IMG/VR virus record: IMGVR_UViG_3300042381_000806
Coordinates: 1-51,224 of that record
Length of the DNA: 51,224 nucleotides
Direction: 5' to 3' (one strand)
Source of the DNA: a virus
Of the stretch, positions 27,290 through 34,654 are shown one piece after another; the stretch's first letter is position 1; each line of letters opens with the position of its first letter. A program made the position numbers and the translations under genes. The notes beneath the pieces were generated by a model that was not told the origin of the DNA, ran no database searches, and saw nothing but the letters and a program-made list of their open reading frames with translations.

Positions 27290-28609
27290 ATGAGTCAAAA
27301 CAATCGTTTCCTAGTAGAAAAGTGGAAGCCAGTTCTGGACCACGAAAAATTCGGCCGTATCGGTGATGATTATCGCCGTGGCGTTACTGCAACAATTCTA
27401 GAGAACACACAGAACGCTCTGCGCGAAGACCGCACCGCAGTTTCTATGACGTCTCTCTTGAGCGAAACAACAAACAACACCTACGGCGCTGGCGCTGGTG
27501 CTGCTGGATTTAGTTCTGGTGCAGAGGCTAGCGGTCCAACCGCTGGTTATGACCCAATCCTAATCAGCTTGGTTCGTCGTTCCATGCCTAACCTGATTGC
27601 TTACGATATCGCTGGTGTTCAGCCGATGACTGGTCCAACCGGACTTATCTTCGCGATGCGCTCCAAGTACACTGCAATGGCTGGTAACACTTCAACAGAA
27701 GCTTTCTACGGCGAAGCAAACACCGCGTTCTCTGGAACCGGAACACCAAACTCCGCTGGTCTTCCAACCAACGCAAACTTCGGTACTGCTATGAGAACTG
27801 AAGTAGGCGAAACTCTTGGTACTGGCGGCAACCCATTCGGCGAAATGGCTTTCTCAATCGAAAAAGTCGCTGTCGAAGCAAAGACCCGCGCATTGAAAGC
27901 AGAATACACCACTGAACTTGCACAAGACCTCAAGGCAGTTCATGGTCTGGACGCTGAGACAGAACTTGCAAACATCCTTTCTTCTGAAATCCTTGTTGAA
28001 ATCAACAGAGAAGTTGTTCGTACAATCTATAGTTCTGCTGTTCAGGGTTCTCAGGGAACCGCTGTAAACGGTACATTCGATCTTGACGTTGACGCAAATG
28101 GCCGTTGGTCAGTTGAGAAGTTCAAGGGTCTGATGTTCCAGATTGAGAAAGAAGCTAACGCAATTGCTAAGGCAACTCGTCGCGGCAAGGGTAACATCGT
28201 TATCTGTTCTTCTGATGTTGCTTCTGCACTTCAGATGGCTGGTATCCTTGATTACACTCCTGCTCTAAACTCTAACAATCTACAGGTAGATGATACCGGC
28301 AATACTTTCGCTGGTGTTCTGAACGGCCGCTTCCGCGTATACATCGACCCATACGCTGGTTCAAACTACCTGGTTGTTGGTTACAAGGGCTCATCCGCGT
28401 TTGACGCTGGTATTTTCTACTGCCCATACGTTCCACTACAGATGGTTCGTGCTATCGGCGAAGATACCTTCCAGCCAAAAATTGGCTTCAAGACCCGCTA
28501 CGGCATGGTCGCGAACCCATTCGCTGGTGGCGCTACTCAAGGTATGGGTGCTATCTCTGCTGCATCAAACGTGTACTACAGAAAAGTTATTGTATCAAAT
28601 CTGTTCTGA
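27290..28609 (+). CDS. 23: Major capsid protein, gp23 homologue
   Basis: 439 residues. SLVRRSMPNLIAYDIAGVQPMTGPTGLIFAMRSKY is the hallmark gp23 block. The conserved central and C-terminal blocks (VEAKTRALKAEYTTELAQDLKAVHGLDAE, GFKTRYGMVANPF) follow. It is shorter than T4 gp23 (521), as in many non-enterobacterial T4-like phages. The N-terminal ~60 residues are likely removed by gp21. Codons are more C/G-ending than in neighbours, as expected for the most abundant protein. A UUCG-capped terminator follows. Confidence 0.97.
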   Translation: MSQNNRFLVEKWKPVLDHEKFGRIGDDYRRGVTATILENTQNALREDRTAVSMTSLLSETTNNTYGAGAGAAGFSSGAEASGPTAGYDPILISLVRRSMPNLIAYDIAGVQPMTGPTGLIFAMRSKYTAMAGNTSTEAFYGEANTAFSGTGTPNSAGLPTNANFGTAMRTEVGETLGTGGNPFGEMAFSIEKVAVEAKTRALKAEYTTELAQDLKAVHGLDAETELANILSSEILVEINREVVRTIYSSAVQGSQGTAVNGTFDLDVDANGRWSVEKFKGLMFQIEKEANAIAKATRRGKGNIVICSSDVASALQMAGILDYTPALNSNNLQVDDTGNTFAGVLNGRFRVYIDPYAGSNYLVVGYKGSSAFDAGIFYCPYVPLQMVRAIGEDTFQPKIGFKTRYGMVANPFAGGATQGMGAISAASNVYYRKVIVSNLF

Positions 28610-28645
28610 TAAAAGAACTCGGAAACAACCGAGTCAAACTAAAGG

Positions 28646-28672
28646 GGCGGAACTTCGGTTCCGCCTTTTTTT
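28646..28672 (+). terminator. Rho-independent terminator after gene 23
   Basis: GGCGGAAC, loop TTCG, GTTCCGCC, then seven T. Perfect 8-bp stem with a cUUCGg tetraloop 37 bp after the gp23 stop. Confidence 0.95.
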
Positions 28673-28727
28673 ATTGCTAAGTCAAAAACTATTTTCAGTT
28701 TCTTCTTATCGTAAGCAACTTACTCTA

Positions 28728-28734
28728 ATAAATA
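28728..28734 (+). promoter_or_regulatory. Late promoter core for the GIY-YIG endonuclease gene
   Basis: TAATAAATAGAAG, with the predicted start of transcription at about 28740, where the structured leader begins. Confidence 0.7.
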
Positions 28735-28739
28735 GAAGT

Positions 28740-28777
28740 ATAGGTCGCGGAGGTCGAGTCCCACCTATTCTAGAACT
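28740..28777 (+). ncRNA. Structured 5' leader, copy 1 (two nested stems plus TCTAGAACT)
   Basis: Outer stem ATAGGT (28740-28745) pairs perfectly with ACCTAT (28763-28768). CGC bulge, then inner stem GGA/TCC with 7-nt loop GGTCGAG. TCTAGAACT follows (28769-28777). The same layout with different paired bases occurs at 43022-43061, which supports a conserved RNA structure at the mRNA 5' end. Confidence 0.6.
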
Positions 28778-28803
28778 ATCATTTTTTGGAAGGAGTCCCA
28801 GCA

Positions 28804-29625
28804 ATGTCTATTTATACTGGTTTTGTTTACATTTGGTTTGATCGCAAAAAGAAGTGGTTTTGTATTGGTTCTCACATGGGTAGTTTGGATGATGGTTATA
28901 CCTCATCAACTGGTTTCATGAAAAAGGCATACAAAAAGCGACCAAATGACTTTAGACGAAAAATACTTGAGTTTTACTATGGAAACGACAGCAGAGAACT
29001 ATTCTCTATTGAACAAAAGTATCTTGACATGATAAAGGATGCAGAACTTTGTCTTGGTGAAAATAAGACAAATGGAACCATAAGATATTACAATGTAAAG
29101 AAGAAAGCATTAGGAATTTCTGGTATAGCCGCTTCTGTTATAAAGAAAAGCTATTGGAATAGTGAAATTGGTAGAAAAAAGAAGATGGAAATGAGTGAAA
29201 ACATGAAGAAAAATAATCCATCAAAAAAGGGCGCGGTTCCTTGGAATAAAGGAAAGCGTTGTCCGTCAATTTCAATTGCAAAACTTGGAAAATCTATGAA
29301 CTATACAGAAGAACAACGAAATCGTAGATCGGAAAGGTCCAAAGAGTTATGGGCCGATCCAGAATATCTAGAAAAAATGCGCAACCGCAAAAGCCCAGAC
29401 TATGAAAAAATAGCAGACAAAATGCGCGGCCGAAATCACGACGAAGATACTAAGGCTCGCATATCAGAATCTTTGCTGGGAAAACAAAAGACAGAAGAAC
29501 ACAAACTGGCAATGAAAGTATCTGCTAAAACAAGAAACCCATTTACATGCCCGCATTGTGGATTTCAAGGAAGGGGTGGTCATCGCTATCACTTCAATAA
29601 CTGCAAATCTTTTCCCAAAGAATAA
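28804..29625 (+). CDS. GIY-YIG homing endonuclease with NUMOD3-like motifs and zinc finger
   Basis: 273 residues from ATG 28804 (GGAAGGAG ends 8 nt upstream; TTG 28786 lacks an SD). The N-terminus has GFVYIW ... FCIGSHMG, a GIY-YIG core, with RRKIL and a later catalytic-type Glu in IEQKYL. The middle has NUMOD3-like DNA-binding repeats (NKGKR, SESLLGKQKTEEHK). The C-terminus has CPHCGF...HYHFNNC, a zinc finger. Free-standing selfish gene between gp23 and the convergent early genes, with its own late promoter and leader. A second endonuclease at 43089 shares the leader and finger type. Confidence 0.85.
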   Translation: MSIYTGFVYIWFDRKKKWFCIGSHMGSLDDGYTSSTGFMKKAYKKRPNDFRRKILEFYYGNDSRELFSIEQKYLDMIKDAELCLGENKTNGTIRYYNVKKKALGISGIAASVIKKSYWNSEIGRKKKMEMSENMKKNNPSKKGAVPWNKGKRCPSISIAKLGKSMNYTEEQRNRRSERSKELWADPEYLEKMRNRKSPDYEKIADKMRGRNHDEDTKARISESLLGKQKTEEHKLAMKVSAKTRNPFTCPHCGFQGRGGHRYHFNNCKSFPKE

Positions 29626-29629
29626 AAGA

Positions 29630-29655
29630 GGCGGGCTTTATGCCCGCCTTTTTTT
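29630..29655 (+). terminator. Terminator after the GIY-YIG endonuclease
   Basis: GGCGGGC, loop TTTAT, GCCCGCC, then seven T. It lies between convergent genes. On the minus strand the run after the stem is CTCTTTTATT, so it may work weakly in both directions. Its 3' half (CCGCCTTTTTTTAT) is identical to that of the gp23 terminator. Confidence 0.92.
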
Positions 29656-29986
29656 ATCCCAAAATGCTAAACAGATATAGCTTTGCTGGTTCGTGTTCTG
29701 TCCAGTCTAGCAACTCTTCTGATGTCACATCACGAAAGGCAGTTGCAAGCTTATCATAGTCTTCTAGATACATGATAGTATCTTCTACCTTCATCTCAAG
29801 CAGATCGAATCCGGTGATGCTGTCGCTTACTTTCAGTATCTTGCCATAGACAGCAAACTCTTCGCTGTCTGGCGAAAAATAGCTGTCAATCGTCTCAAAT
29901 TGCAAATCATCAATAAAATCTGCATCAAGAATCTCTTCTTTTAGCTTCCATCCGAGCACAAGATAATCATATCTATACACCCCCAT
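29654..29986 (-). CDS. Small acidic early protein of unknown function
   Basis: 110 residues, not recognised. It is acidic (many Asp/Glu), with no Cys, membrane segment or known motif; the start MGVYRYDYLVLGWKL is hydrophobic-aromatic. AAAGGA precedes ATG. It is the last gene of the minus-strand early region, 19 bp after the zinc-finger gene and presumably co-transcribed with it. Its stop lies within the T-run of the convergent terminator. Function unknown. Confidence 0.78.
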   Translation of the reverse strand: MGVYRYDYLVLGWKLKEEILDADFIDDLQFETIDSYFSPDSEEFAVYGKILKVSDSITGFDLLEMKVEDTIMYLEDYDKLATAFRDVTSEELLDWTEHEPAKLYLFSILG

Positions 29987-30005
29987 TGTTCAGTCCTTTC
30001 TTTGG

Positions 30006-31151
30006 TTATGCTTTCACCTTTGCGCGGGTCAGAACCGTCTGTTTGGTTCCTTTGTAGAGTTTATGTTCTTTCACAGTCGCATCAACTTTGAGGTTGGTGC
30101 CTTCGGCGGATTCGACCTTGTTTCCGGTGATCCACGAGAAGGCATTGCCATCGGCATCTTTCAGCAGGTGGAGATAGGAAGGCCCGAAGGAGCCAGAACC
30201 GAGATAGATGATCCGTTCCAGCAACAGAGAGACATCTTTCAGACGACCCTTGACTTCGCCAACGAAGTTGCTTTCCTTGACCGCAGCCTTCGGAGCGAGT
30301 TCCCGCTGCGCGGTGATGACAGCACTAGAAATCAGGGCGACATGTTCTTTCTTGATAATGTCCTGCTTCGTCAGCACCCGAATGTTATCCATGTAATCAT
30401 TGCCGAACGAAACATCCCGCCGAAAGAAGCCAACCGTTTTTTCGGCCCACTCGCGGTCAATCTCGGTGGGTTCAATCTTGTAGGCAGGAACCCCAGCGAT
30501 TCCCCACATCACCATCTCGCCGGTCGTCGGGTCACCAGTTTCAGTCTGCCGTGCCTTGGAGACATAACCATGTTTCCGAATATTGGCAGCAGCTGCAACC
30601 AGAACCTCGTTCAAGCCGTAGTAGCCGAAAGAACCGAAGTTGCCGAGATCATCTTCATCCGACATATCTTTCAGTTCTTCAAAGAACTGAGCACGAGCGA
30701 CAATCGATTTCGGGTCATCGATGCCGAGAAATTCCCGCAGGCACTGCCGACCGACAGCGATCTGCTTTTCGTCATTGGCGAGAACGAACACATCATTCCG
30801 CCGACGAGCAGAGTTGCAGTGGTCGCAGAAACCGTCATGCGACCGAAAACGCTCTTCCAGTGTTTTGGTCGTGCCGGGAACCCGATGGACCAGGTTCTCT
30901 TCACCGAGAAGTTCGATCCGAGCGAGGAAATCCCAACCCGAAATCCGCGGTGCTTCACCAGAGACAGTCACATCTACGAAGTCAATGACCATCTTGCCGT
31001 ATTCGGTGTCCACCTCGCGAGAGACGACTTCACCGAACGAAAAGGCGATGTCGGGATTGCCGTTCTTGACGGCTTTTTTCGCGAGCTTCACAAGCCGCGC
31101 CTCGATGGTGGTCTTACGGAAGGCGGGAATCGAGAAAGTGGTGAGTTCCAT
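30006..31151 (-). CDS. Phage zinc-finger early protein (CxxC...C), unknown function
   Basis: 381 residues from the ATG at 31151, chosen because GAGGAG lies 9 nt before it but directly abuts the ATG at 31160. A zinc-binding-like block FCDHCNSARRRNDVFVL...GRQCLREFLG lies near residues 110-145. The C-terminus (GEVKGRLKDVSLLLERII, SGSFGPSYLHLLKDADGNAFSW, VDATVKEHKLYKGTKQTVLTRAKV) looks like an OB-fold nucleic-acid-binding domain. Similar proteins are common in large phages. GC content is visibly higher than in neighbours. It has its own GANTC promoter. Confidence 0.85.
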   Translation of the reverse strand: MELTTFSIPAFRKTTIEARLVKLAKKAVKNGNPDIAFSFGEVVSREVDTEYGKMVIDFVDVTVSGEAPRISGWDFLARIELLGEENLVHRVPGTTKTLEERFRSHDGFCDHCNSARRRNDVFVLANDEKQIAVGRQCLREFLGIDDPKSIVARAQFFEELKDMSDEDDLGNFGSFGYYGLNEVLVAAAANIRKHGYVSKARQTETGDPTTGEMVMWGIAGVPAYKIEPTEIDREWAEKTVGFFRRDVSFGNDYMDNIRVLTKQDIIKKEHVALISSAVITAQRELAPKAAVKESNFVGEVKGRLKDVSLLLERIIYLGSGSFGPSYLHLLKDADGNAFSWITGNKVESAEGTNLKVDATVKEHKLYKGTKQTVLTRAKVKA

Positions 31152-31180
31152 GATGAGCATCTCCTCTGGGTTACAGCTAC

Positions 31181-31209
31181 ACTCTAGGCCGAATCGATGT
31201 CCAAGTCAA
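31181..31209 (-). promoter_or_regulatory. Early promoter with GANTC in spacer
   Basis: TTGACT, 17-bp spacer with GATTC at spacer positions 9-13, then TAGAGT. The TGA stop of the 31206 gene is inside the -35 box. It serves the 30006-31151 gene. Confidence 0.7.
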
Positions 31210-31529
31210 GCGGCTTGTTCGCCAAGAACCTGAAAAAGATTGACGCAAGAGTGTTTTTCGATCCAATCATATACATATTCTCGTGGCGCGGTATCCATGT
31301 CATAAAGATGCTGCTCTGCCCCTTTCCAATCTCCATCTGCCAATAATACAGCAGCATCGATACCGCTCGAAGCATCCATAAGGACCATAGAAAGCATAGA
31401 GGCGTCATCTTCCCACATCACGAGATCATTTTTCAGTTTGGTCATGACCTCATTCTTTACAGCTTTAGCGAGAGCATCCCAATCTACTTTCACGACTTTG
31501 ACTACCGTCTCGGTGATTACTACAGTCAT
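31206..31529 (-). CDS. Small early protein of unknown function
   Basis: 107 residues from ATG 31529 (AAGGAA upstream; the longer open frame overlaps the upstream gene). Sequence is MTVVITETVVKVVKVDWDALAK, then acidic helices. Not recognised. It ends EQAA with GCT TGA, where the stop doubles as the -35 box of the next promoter. It is probably in one transcript with 31543 and 31865. Confidence 0.75.
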   Translation of the reverse strand: MTVVITETVVKVVKVDWDALAKAVKNEVMTKLKNDLVMWEDDASMLSMVLMDASSGIDAAVLLADGDWKGAEQHLYDMDTAPREYVYDWIEKHSCVNLFQVLGEQAA

Positions 31530-31542
31530 TTCGATTCCTTTC

Positions 31543-31851
31543 TTAAGCAGCGAGTTTCTTAGCCATCCAAGCTTCCACAACATCAGCAATCCGTTCACTT
31601 TCGTCGCCTTCTGTGTAGTAGATTGTGAATTCGCCAACGCGGTTCGTGCTCTCTTTGGATACATACTCAAAACCGCCATAATATTCCAGAGAACCACGAT
31701 TGGGTTCTTCTACGATAACAGCATCTTCTGTGACCCAGATAGAGCCGCACCGATAGTCAAGACCAACAAGACTCGCATTCAGGCATTCGCCATTCTCTTC
31801 TAGCCACTCACGAACCCGCTCTTCAGCGTCACTTACGATATCATAAAGCAT
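31543..31851 (-). CDS. Small early protein of unknown function
   Basis: 102 residues, acidic, with GLDYRCGSIWVTEDAVIVEEPNRGSLEYYGGFEYV. The middle is beta-rich and both ends are helical. The pattern resembles small phage proteins with a single alpha/beta domain but I cannot name a family. It lies 13 bp after the upstream gene and 13 bp before the next, in the operon from the 32210 promoter. Confidence 0.78.
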   Translation of the reverse strand: MLYDIVSDAEERVREWLEENGECLNASLVGLDYRCGSIWVTEDAVIVEEPNRGSLEYYGGFEYVSKESTNRVGEFTIYYTEGDESERIADVVEAWMAKKLAA

Positions 31852-31864
31852 GGTATGTTTCCTT

Positions 31865-32176
31865 TCAACCAGCGATTTTTTTCAGAGCATTCAGAACGCG
31901 AACCGACCCGCCACTTTTATTCATCTTGAACACACGAGAACTCATAGCGGACAGAGCCCCAATACCCCCACCATCCGTGCCCCAAATACTGCCGGGGCTG
32001 GTCGAGGGCAGAAGACCGAGAATACTGAAGTATTCCATGTCAGCCCGAACAAAGTCATCAGTCGAGTTGATGCCCGACTTGGTGATGGTCAGGATGGAAC
32101 CGCGAACGGTCACCTCCCAGCCATACTCATTAGCGACAGCGAGAATCTTCGCGGCGGTTTCTGTAGCAGCACTCAT
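31865..32176 (-). CDS. Small early protein of unknown function
   Basis: 103 residues from ATG 32176, which has AAGGAG 6 nt upstream; a TTG at 32191 is less likely. Sequence is MSAATETAAKILAVANEYGWEVTVRG, then a Gly/Ser-rich middle and a basic C-terminus. Not recognised. It is first in the operon driven by the GANTC promoter at 32210-32238. Confidence 0.78.
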   Translation of the reverse strand: MSAATETAAKILAVANEYGWEVTVRGSILTITKSGINSTDDFVRADMEYFSILGLLPSTSPGSIWGTDGGGIGALSAMSSRVFKMNKSGGSVRVLNALKKIAG

Positions 32177-32209
32177 GGCGATCTCCTTCAAAGCAGCGAT
32201 TACTTTTTG

Positions 32210-32238
32210 ACAGTATAGTGATTCGGATTTATTGTCAA
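32210..32238 (-). promoter_or_regulatory. Early promoter with GANTC in spacer
   Basis: TTGACA, 17-bp spacer with GAATC at positions 9-13, then TACTGT. The TGA stop of the 32235 gene is inside the -35 box. Confidence 0.72.
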
Positions 32239-32618
32239 GCGGCGATAAGCATCTCTACCGCTTCAAATGGAATATTGTCAGCTTTGTATTTCCACACAGA
32301 GACGAACCATGCCTCACCGTCCCACAGGTAGAGGTACTGAGCTCCAGCATATTCAAAGCCTTCAGCGAAGTAATCTTCGACCGAAGCGAAAGTGACAGCC
32401 TTGTCCGAATGAACAGCGCTATTCCGCGACTCTTCGTAGTCCTTCGTCAGTGACGACAGATAACCACCAGTCGCAACAATCCAAGCATCCAATGAACTGT
32501 TGTAGGATTCCGTAAGCAACGCGCCCACCCCTTCGACATAACCATCATAATGAACATAGGAAGCAGTGACTTCGTTGGTCTCTTCGTCCCAAATACCGAT
32601 CATAGCATGAGTACCCAT
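32235..32618 (-). CDS. Small early protein of unknown function
   Basis: 127 residues, acidic and aromatic-rich: MGTHAMIGIWDEETNEVTASYVHYDGYVEGVGALL. Proteins starting this way (IGI/YVHYDGYxExVGxxL) recur in phages; the function is unknown. AAGGAG lies upstream of ATG and a GANTC promoter sits at 32651-32679. It ends IAA with GCT TGA, which overlaps the next promoter. Confidence 0.8.
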   Translation of the reverse strand: MGTHAMIGIWDEETNEVTASYVHYDGYVEGVGALLTESYNSSLDAWIVATGGYLSSLTKDYEESRNSAVHSDKAVTFASVEDYFAEGFEYAGAQYLYLWDGEAWFVSVWKYKADNIPFEAVEMLIAA

Positions 32619-32650
32619 TGCGATTCTCCTTGTCTCGCGATTACTTCTTG

Positions 32651-32679
32651 ACGGTATACCGATTCGTCTCTCTTGTCAA
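32651..32679 (-). promoter_or_regulatory. Early promoter with GANTC in spacer
   Basis: TTGACA, 17-bp spacer with GAATC at positions 9-13 (GAATCGG), then TACCGT. Its -35 lies in the right-hand copy of the direct repeat flanking the GIY-YIG repeat gene. Confidence 0.7.
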
Positions 32680-32688
32680 GCAAGTATT
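32673..32688. repeat. 16-bp direct repeat, right copy
   Basis: TTGTCAAGCAAGTATT, identical to 34118-34133; the pair brackets the 32717-34093 endonuclease gene. This copy supplies the -35 box of a functional-looking promoter. Confidence 0.8.
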
Positions 32689-32716
32689 CGTGTTGCTATA
32701 GCATTTATCATAAATA

Positions 32717-34093
32717 TCACGCGCCAGACATAATAATTTGTTTTGCTAGTTTTTCTTCTTCTAGCGTTAGATGTCTGATCTCTGTTTTTCCATCTTTTAT
32801 TCCAAAAAGTGTTGCTGTTTCTCCGATACCAAGTAGTTTTCTTTCAATTCTGTATGCGCGTTCGGCTCGATTCCATAGAACTTCGTTCAGGGTAAAATCT
32901 GTCTGTGATACCACCTTTTTTATGCGACGGTCTACGGAAATATCATTTGATACACCAAACTTCCAAATATTTGGATTTTCGATGGTGTTCCACATATAAA
33001 CCACGTCAACGCGCCGCAAACCAACAAGCATATGACGACAAATTTCATCCAACCAGTCGTTGATGCGCGCCGCATGATATGCACCACCCGCTGCTACAAA
33101 AAACTCTTTCCTAGTATTGTATTTTCTTGCTTCTTCTGCACAGTTTTCATATGACCAATGATTTGGATTTGCTGTAATTTTTGGAGACATGTGACCATGC
33201 GCTTCATCCAGCCAACCATTTCTCTTTGCGGCAGAGTAAGCACCACAATTGGATTTTCTAAAGTCTTCTCTCGATTCATATTGTCTCGATTGTTTTAGGC
33301 ATAGCTCTTTTGTCCAATATCCACTTGGTTTTTTTGAAGTATCATACAAATGGCGAATCAATTCAACCCAGTTGTTTCTTTTGATTGCGTTGTATAGATT
33401 CTTATTGCAATTTAGCATTTCGGAAAGGGTTTTATATTTAGAAACTTCCTGTTTGCATTTTTCATATGTCCAATACTCGTATACATCTTTCATACCATCA
33501 AATAGTTCTGTCCATCCACTGGTATGAATTTTGTAATATGCTGATGGGCTAGACAATCTCATTTCTAGTTTTGATTTATACAACATGGCTTCTTTTTTGC
33601 AAGATTCGTATGTCCATTTTGTTCTTAGTTTGTGTCCATTTGTCATATGTGAACAAATTTCATCGAACCATCCTTCCTTTACGCTTTTTCTATGAAATGA
33701 CGGTGACGCTTTTTTGAAGTCGCTTTTGGTTTGATATTTGAGTGCTTCTTGTTTGCAATCTTCATATGACAAATTAGGAGTGGTGTTCATGTGATTACAA
33801 ATTTCTGGCAACCACCCATAAGATTTTGCAAACCTATACACTTCCACATTTTCTTTCTCAAATTGCTTGTGTGTTTTGTACACGGAGGCAACTTCTTTAC
33901 AATGTTCGTATGAAAACTTTTCTGTTTTCGGCTTCTCCATGTGCTTACATAATTCATCCAGCCATCCGTTTTTTCTGGCTGCTTCATATGCCCTACCAGA
34001 GCCTTTCTTGAAACTTACTCTATTTGTATATTTTGATGCTTCATCAGCGACTTGCTCTTTTGTTCGCCAGTATCTATATTTTTTCGTATTCAT
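32717..34093 (-). CDS. Putative homing endonuclease: seven DNA-binding-type repeats plus GIY-YIG-like domain
   Basis: 458 residues. Seven repeats of ~45 residues run from residue 8 to ~335. Each has W(T/S)YExCKxEAxKYxT, a variable segment and GWLDEICxHM. Residues ~350-430 have VVYMWN...IWKFGVSND, DRRIKKV and IERKLLG. These resemble a diverged GIY-YIG core with Tyr/Phe-Gly, Arg and Glu. The repeats look like modular helical DNA-recognition units. It lies between the SLOG gene and the 32235 gene, within 16-bp direct repeats. TTGGAG precedes ATG, but the early promoter upstream has lost its GANTC and -10. Confidence 0.78.
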   Translation of the reverse strand: MNTKKYRYWRTKEQVADEASKYTNRVSFKKGSGRAYEAARKNGWLDELCKHMEKPKTEKFSYEHCKEVASVYKTHKQFEKENVEVYRFAKSYGWLPEICNHMNTTPNLSYEDCKQEALKYQTKSDFKKASPSFHRKSVKEGWFDEICSHMTNGHKLRTKWTYESCKKEAMLYKSKLEMRLSSPSAYYKIHTSGWTELFDGMKDVYEYWTYEKCKQEVSKYKTLSEMLNCNKNLYNAIKRNNWVELIRHLYDTSKKPSGYWTKELCLKQSRQYESREDFRKSNCGAYSAAKRNGWLDEAHGHMSPKITANPNHWSYENCAEEARKYNTRKEFFVAAGGAYHAARINDWLDEICRHMLVGLRRVDVVYMWNTIENPNIWKFGVSNDISVDRRIKKVVSQTDFTLNEVLWNRAERAYRIERKLLGIGETATLFGIKDGKTEIRHLTLEEEKLAKQIIMSGA

Positions 34094-34117
34094 TTTTGCT
34101 CCAAGTTTTAGTTTTCT

Positions 34118-34133
34118 TTGTCAAGCAAGTATT
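34118..34133. repeat. 16-bp direct repeat, left copy
   Basis: TTGTCAAGCAAGTATT, identical to 32673-32688. It contains the stop codon of the 34121 gene and an orphan -35 box. Confidence 0.8.
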
Positions 34134-34654
34134 TGCATGGTCATGAAAGAAGCGAAGTCGTCATAGCCATTTTTGAGGTTGAACACTGGTATTTTGTAGT
34201 GGGTTGCTATCCTGATTGCCTGGCCCGTACCACCACTTGCTTTGCCGTCTTTTGTCCAGCATAGAACAAAGTCAACTGGGCTTTTCAGATCAGACCCTAG
34301 AACTTGATATGAGTTTCTTGACATAAATTTCCAACCAGCATCTGATAGTGCATCTGGCTTCGGATGATATTTTCGAACAAGGTCGGGATTGAATGGCGGA
34401 ACGATGTAACTACCTTCGCCGTGAAGTTTGATCAGCGGTTCTATGTTCCGTTTATTGAACCCATCCCAAGGAAGGAATATTTGTCGATTGATAACTGCGC
34501 CCCACTCGAAGGCAGTATCAGCTCCATCAGCCCCACCGGAATTGCAAGTATAGCCAAGAGACGCTAATCTCTTGGCTATTGCTGTCATATGTAGACATAC
34601 TTCTGGTGGTGTTCTTCTTGAACCGATTCCGGCGTATGCCCTAACGCTTTGCAT
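34121..34654 (-). CDS. SLOG/DprA-like Rossmann protein
   Basis: 177 residues. AYAGIGSRRTPPEV near the N-terminus and CNSGGADGADTAFEWGA near residue 40 are the nucleotide-binding loops of the SLOG (DprA/LOG/DUF2493) superfamily. VDFVLCWTKDGKASGGTGQAIRIA is the second half-site. DprA acts in recombination, while other SLOG proteins bind nucleotides or ligands. The exact role in phages is not known. The start overlaps the upstream gene by 14 bp. The stop lies in the direct repeat left by the endonuclease insertion. Confidence 0.82.
   Translation of the reverse strand: MQSVRAYAGIGSRRTPPEVCLHMTAIAKRLASLGYTCNSGGADGADTAFEWGAVINRQIFLPWDGFNKRNIEPLIKLHGEGSYIVPPFNPDLVRKYHPKPDALSDAGWKFMSRNSYQVLGSDLKSPVDFVLCWTKDGKASGGTGQAIRIATHYKIPVFNLKNGYDDFASFMTMQILA

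Larger units (their letters stand above)
32673..34133 (-). mobile_element. Homing endonuclease insertion bounded by 16-bp direct repeats
   Basis: The segment between two identical 16-bp repeats contains only the GIY-YIG repeat gene. Deleting one repeat plus the insert would rejoin the SLOG-gene stop to the intact early promoter of the 32235 gene. This is the expected ancestral order, which I infer. Confidence 0.6.

Noticed and set aside
28740-28768. Likeness of the leader (GGTCGAGTCCC) to a tRNA T-arm, and of TCTAGA to an amber-suppressor anticodon loop
   Set aside because: No acceptor, D or anticodon stems can be drawn around it. The homologous copy at 43022 loses the T-loop consensus.
30063-31187. 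374-codon plus-strand frame opposite the zinc-finger early gene
   Set aside because: It is antisense to a gene with a recognisable Cys motif, promoter and SD. The higher GC content lowers stop frequency and explains the open frame.
32703-32716. ATAAATA on the plus strand with the dyad ATTTATcATAAAT near the end of the GIY-YIG repeat gene
   Set aside because: It would drive antisense RNA into a minus-strand gene. It has no downstream plus-strand gene and is probably a chance palindrome.
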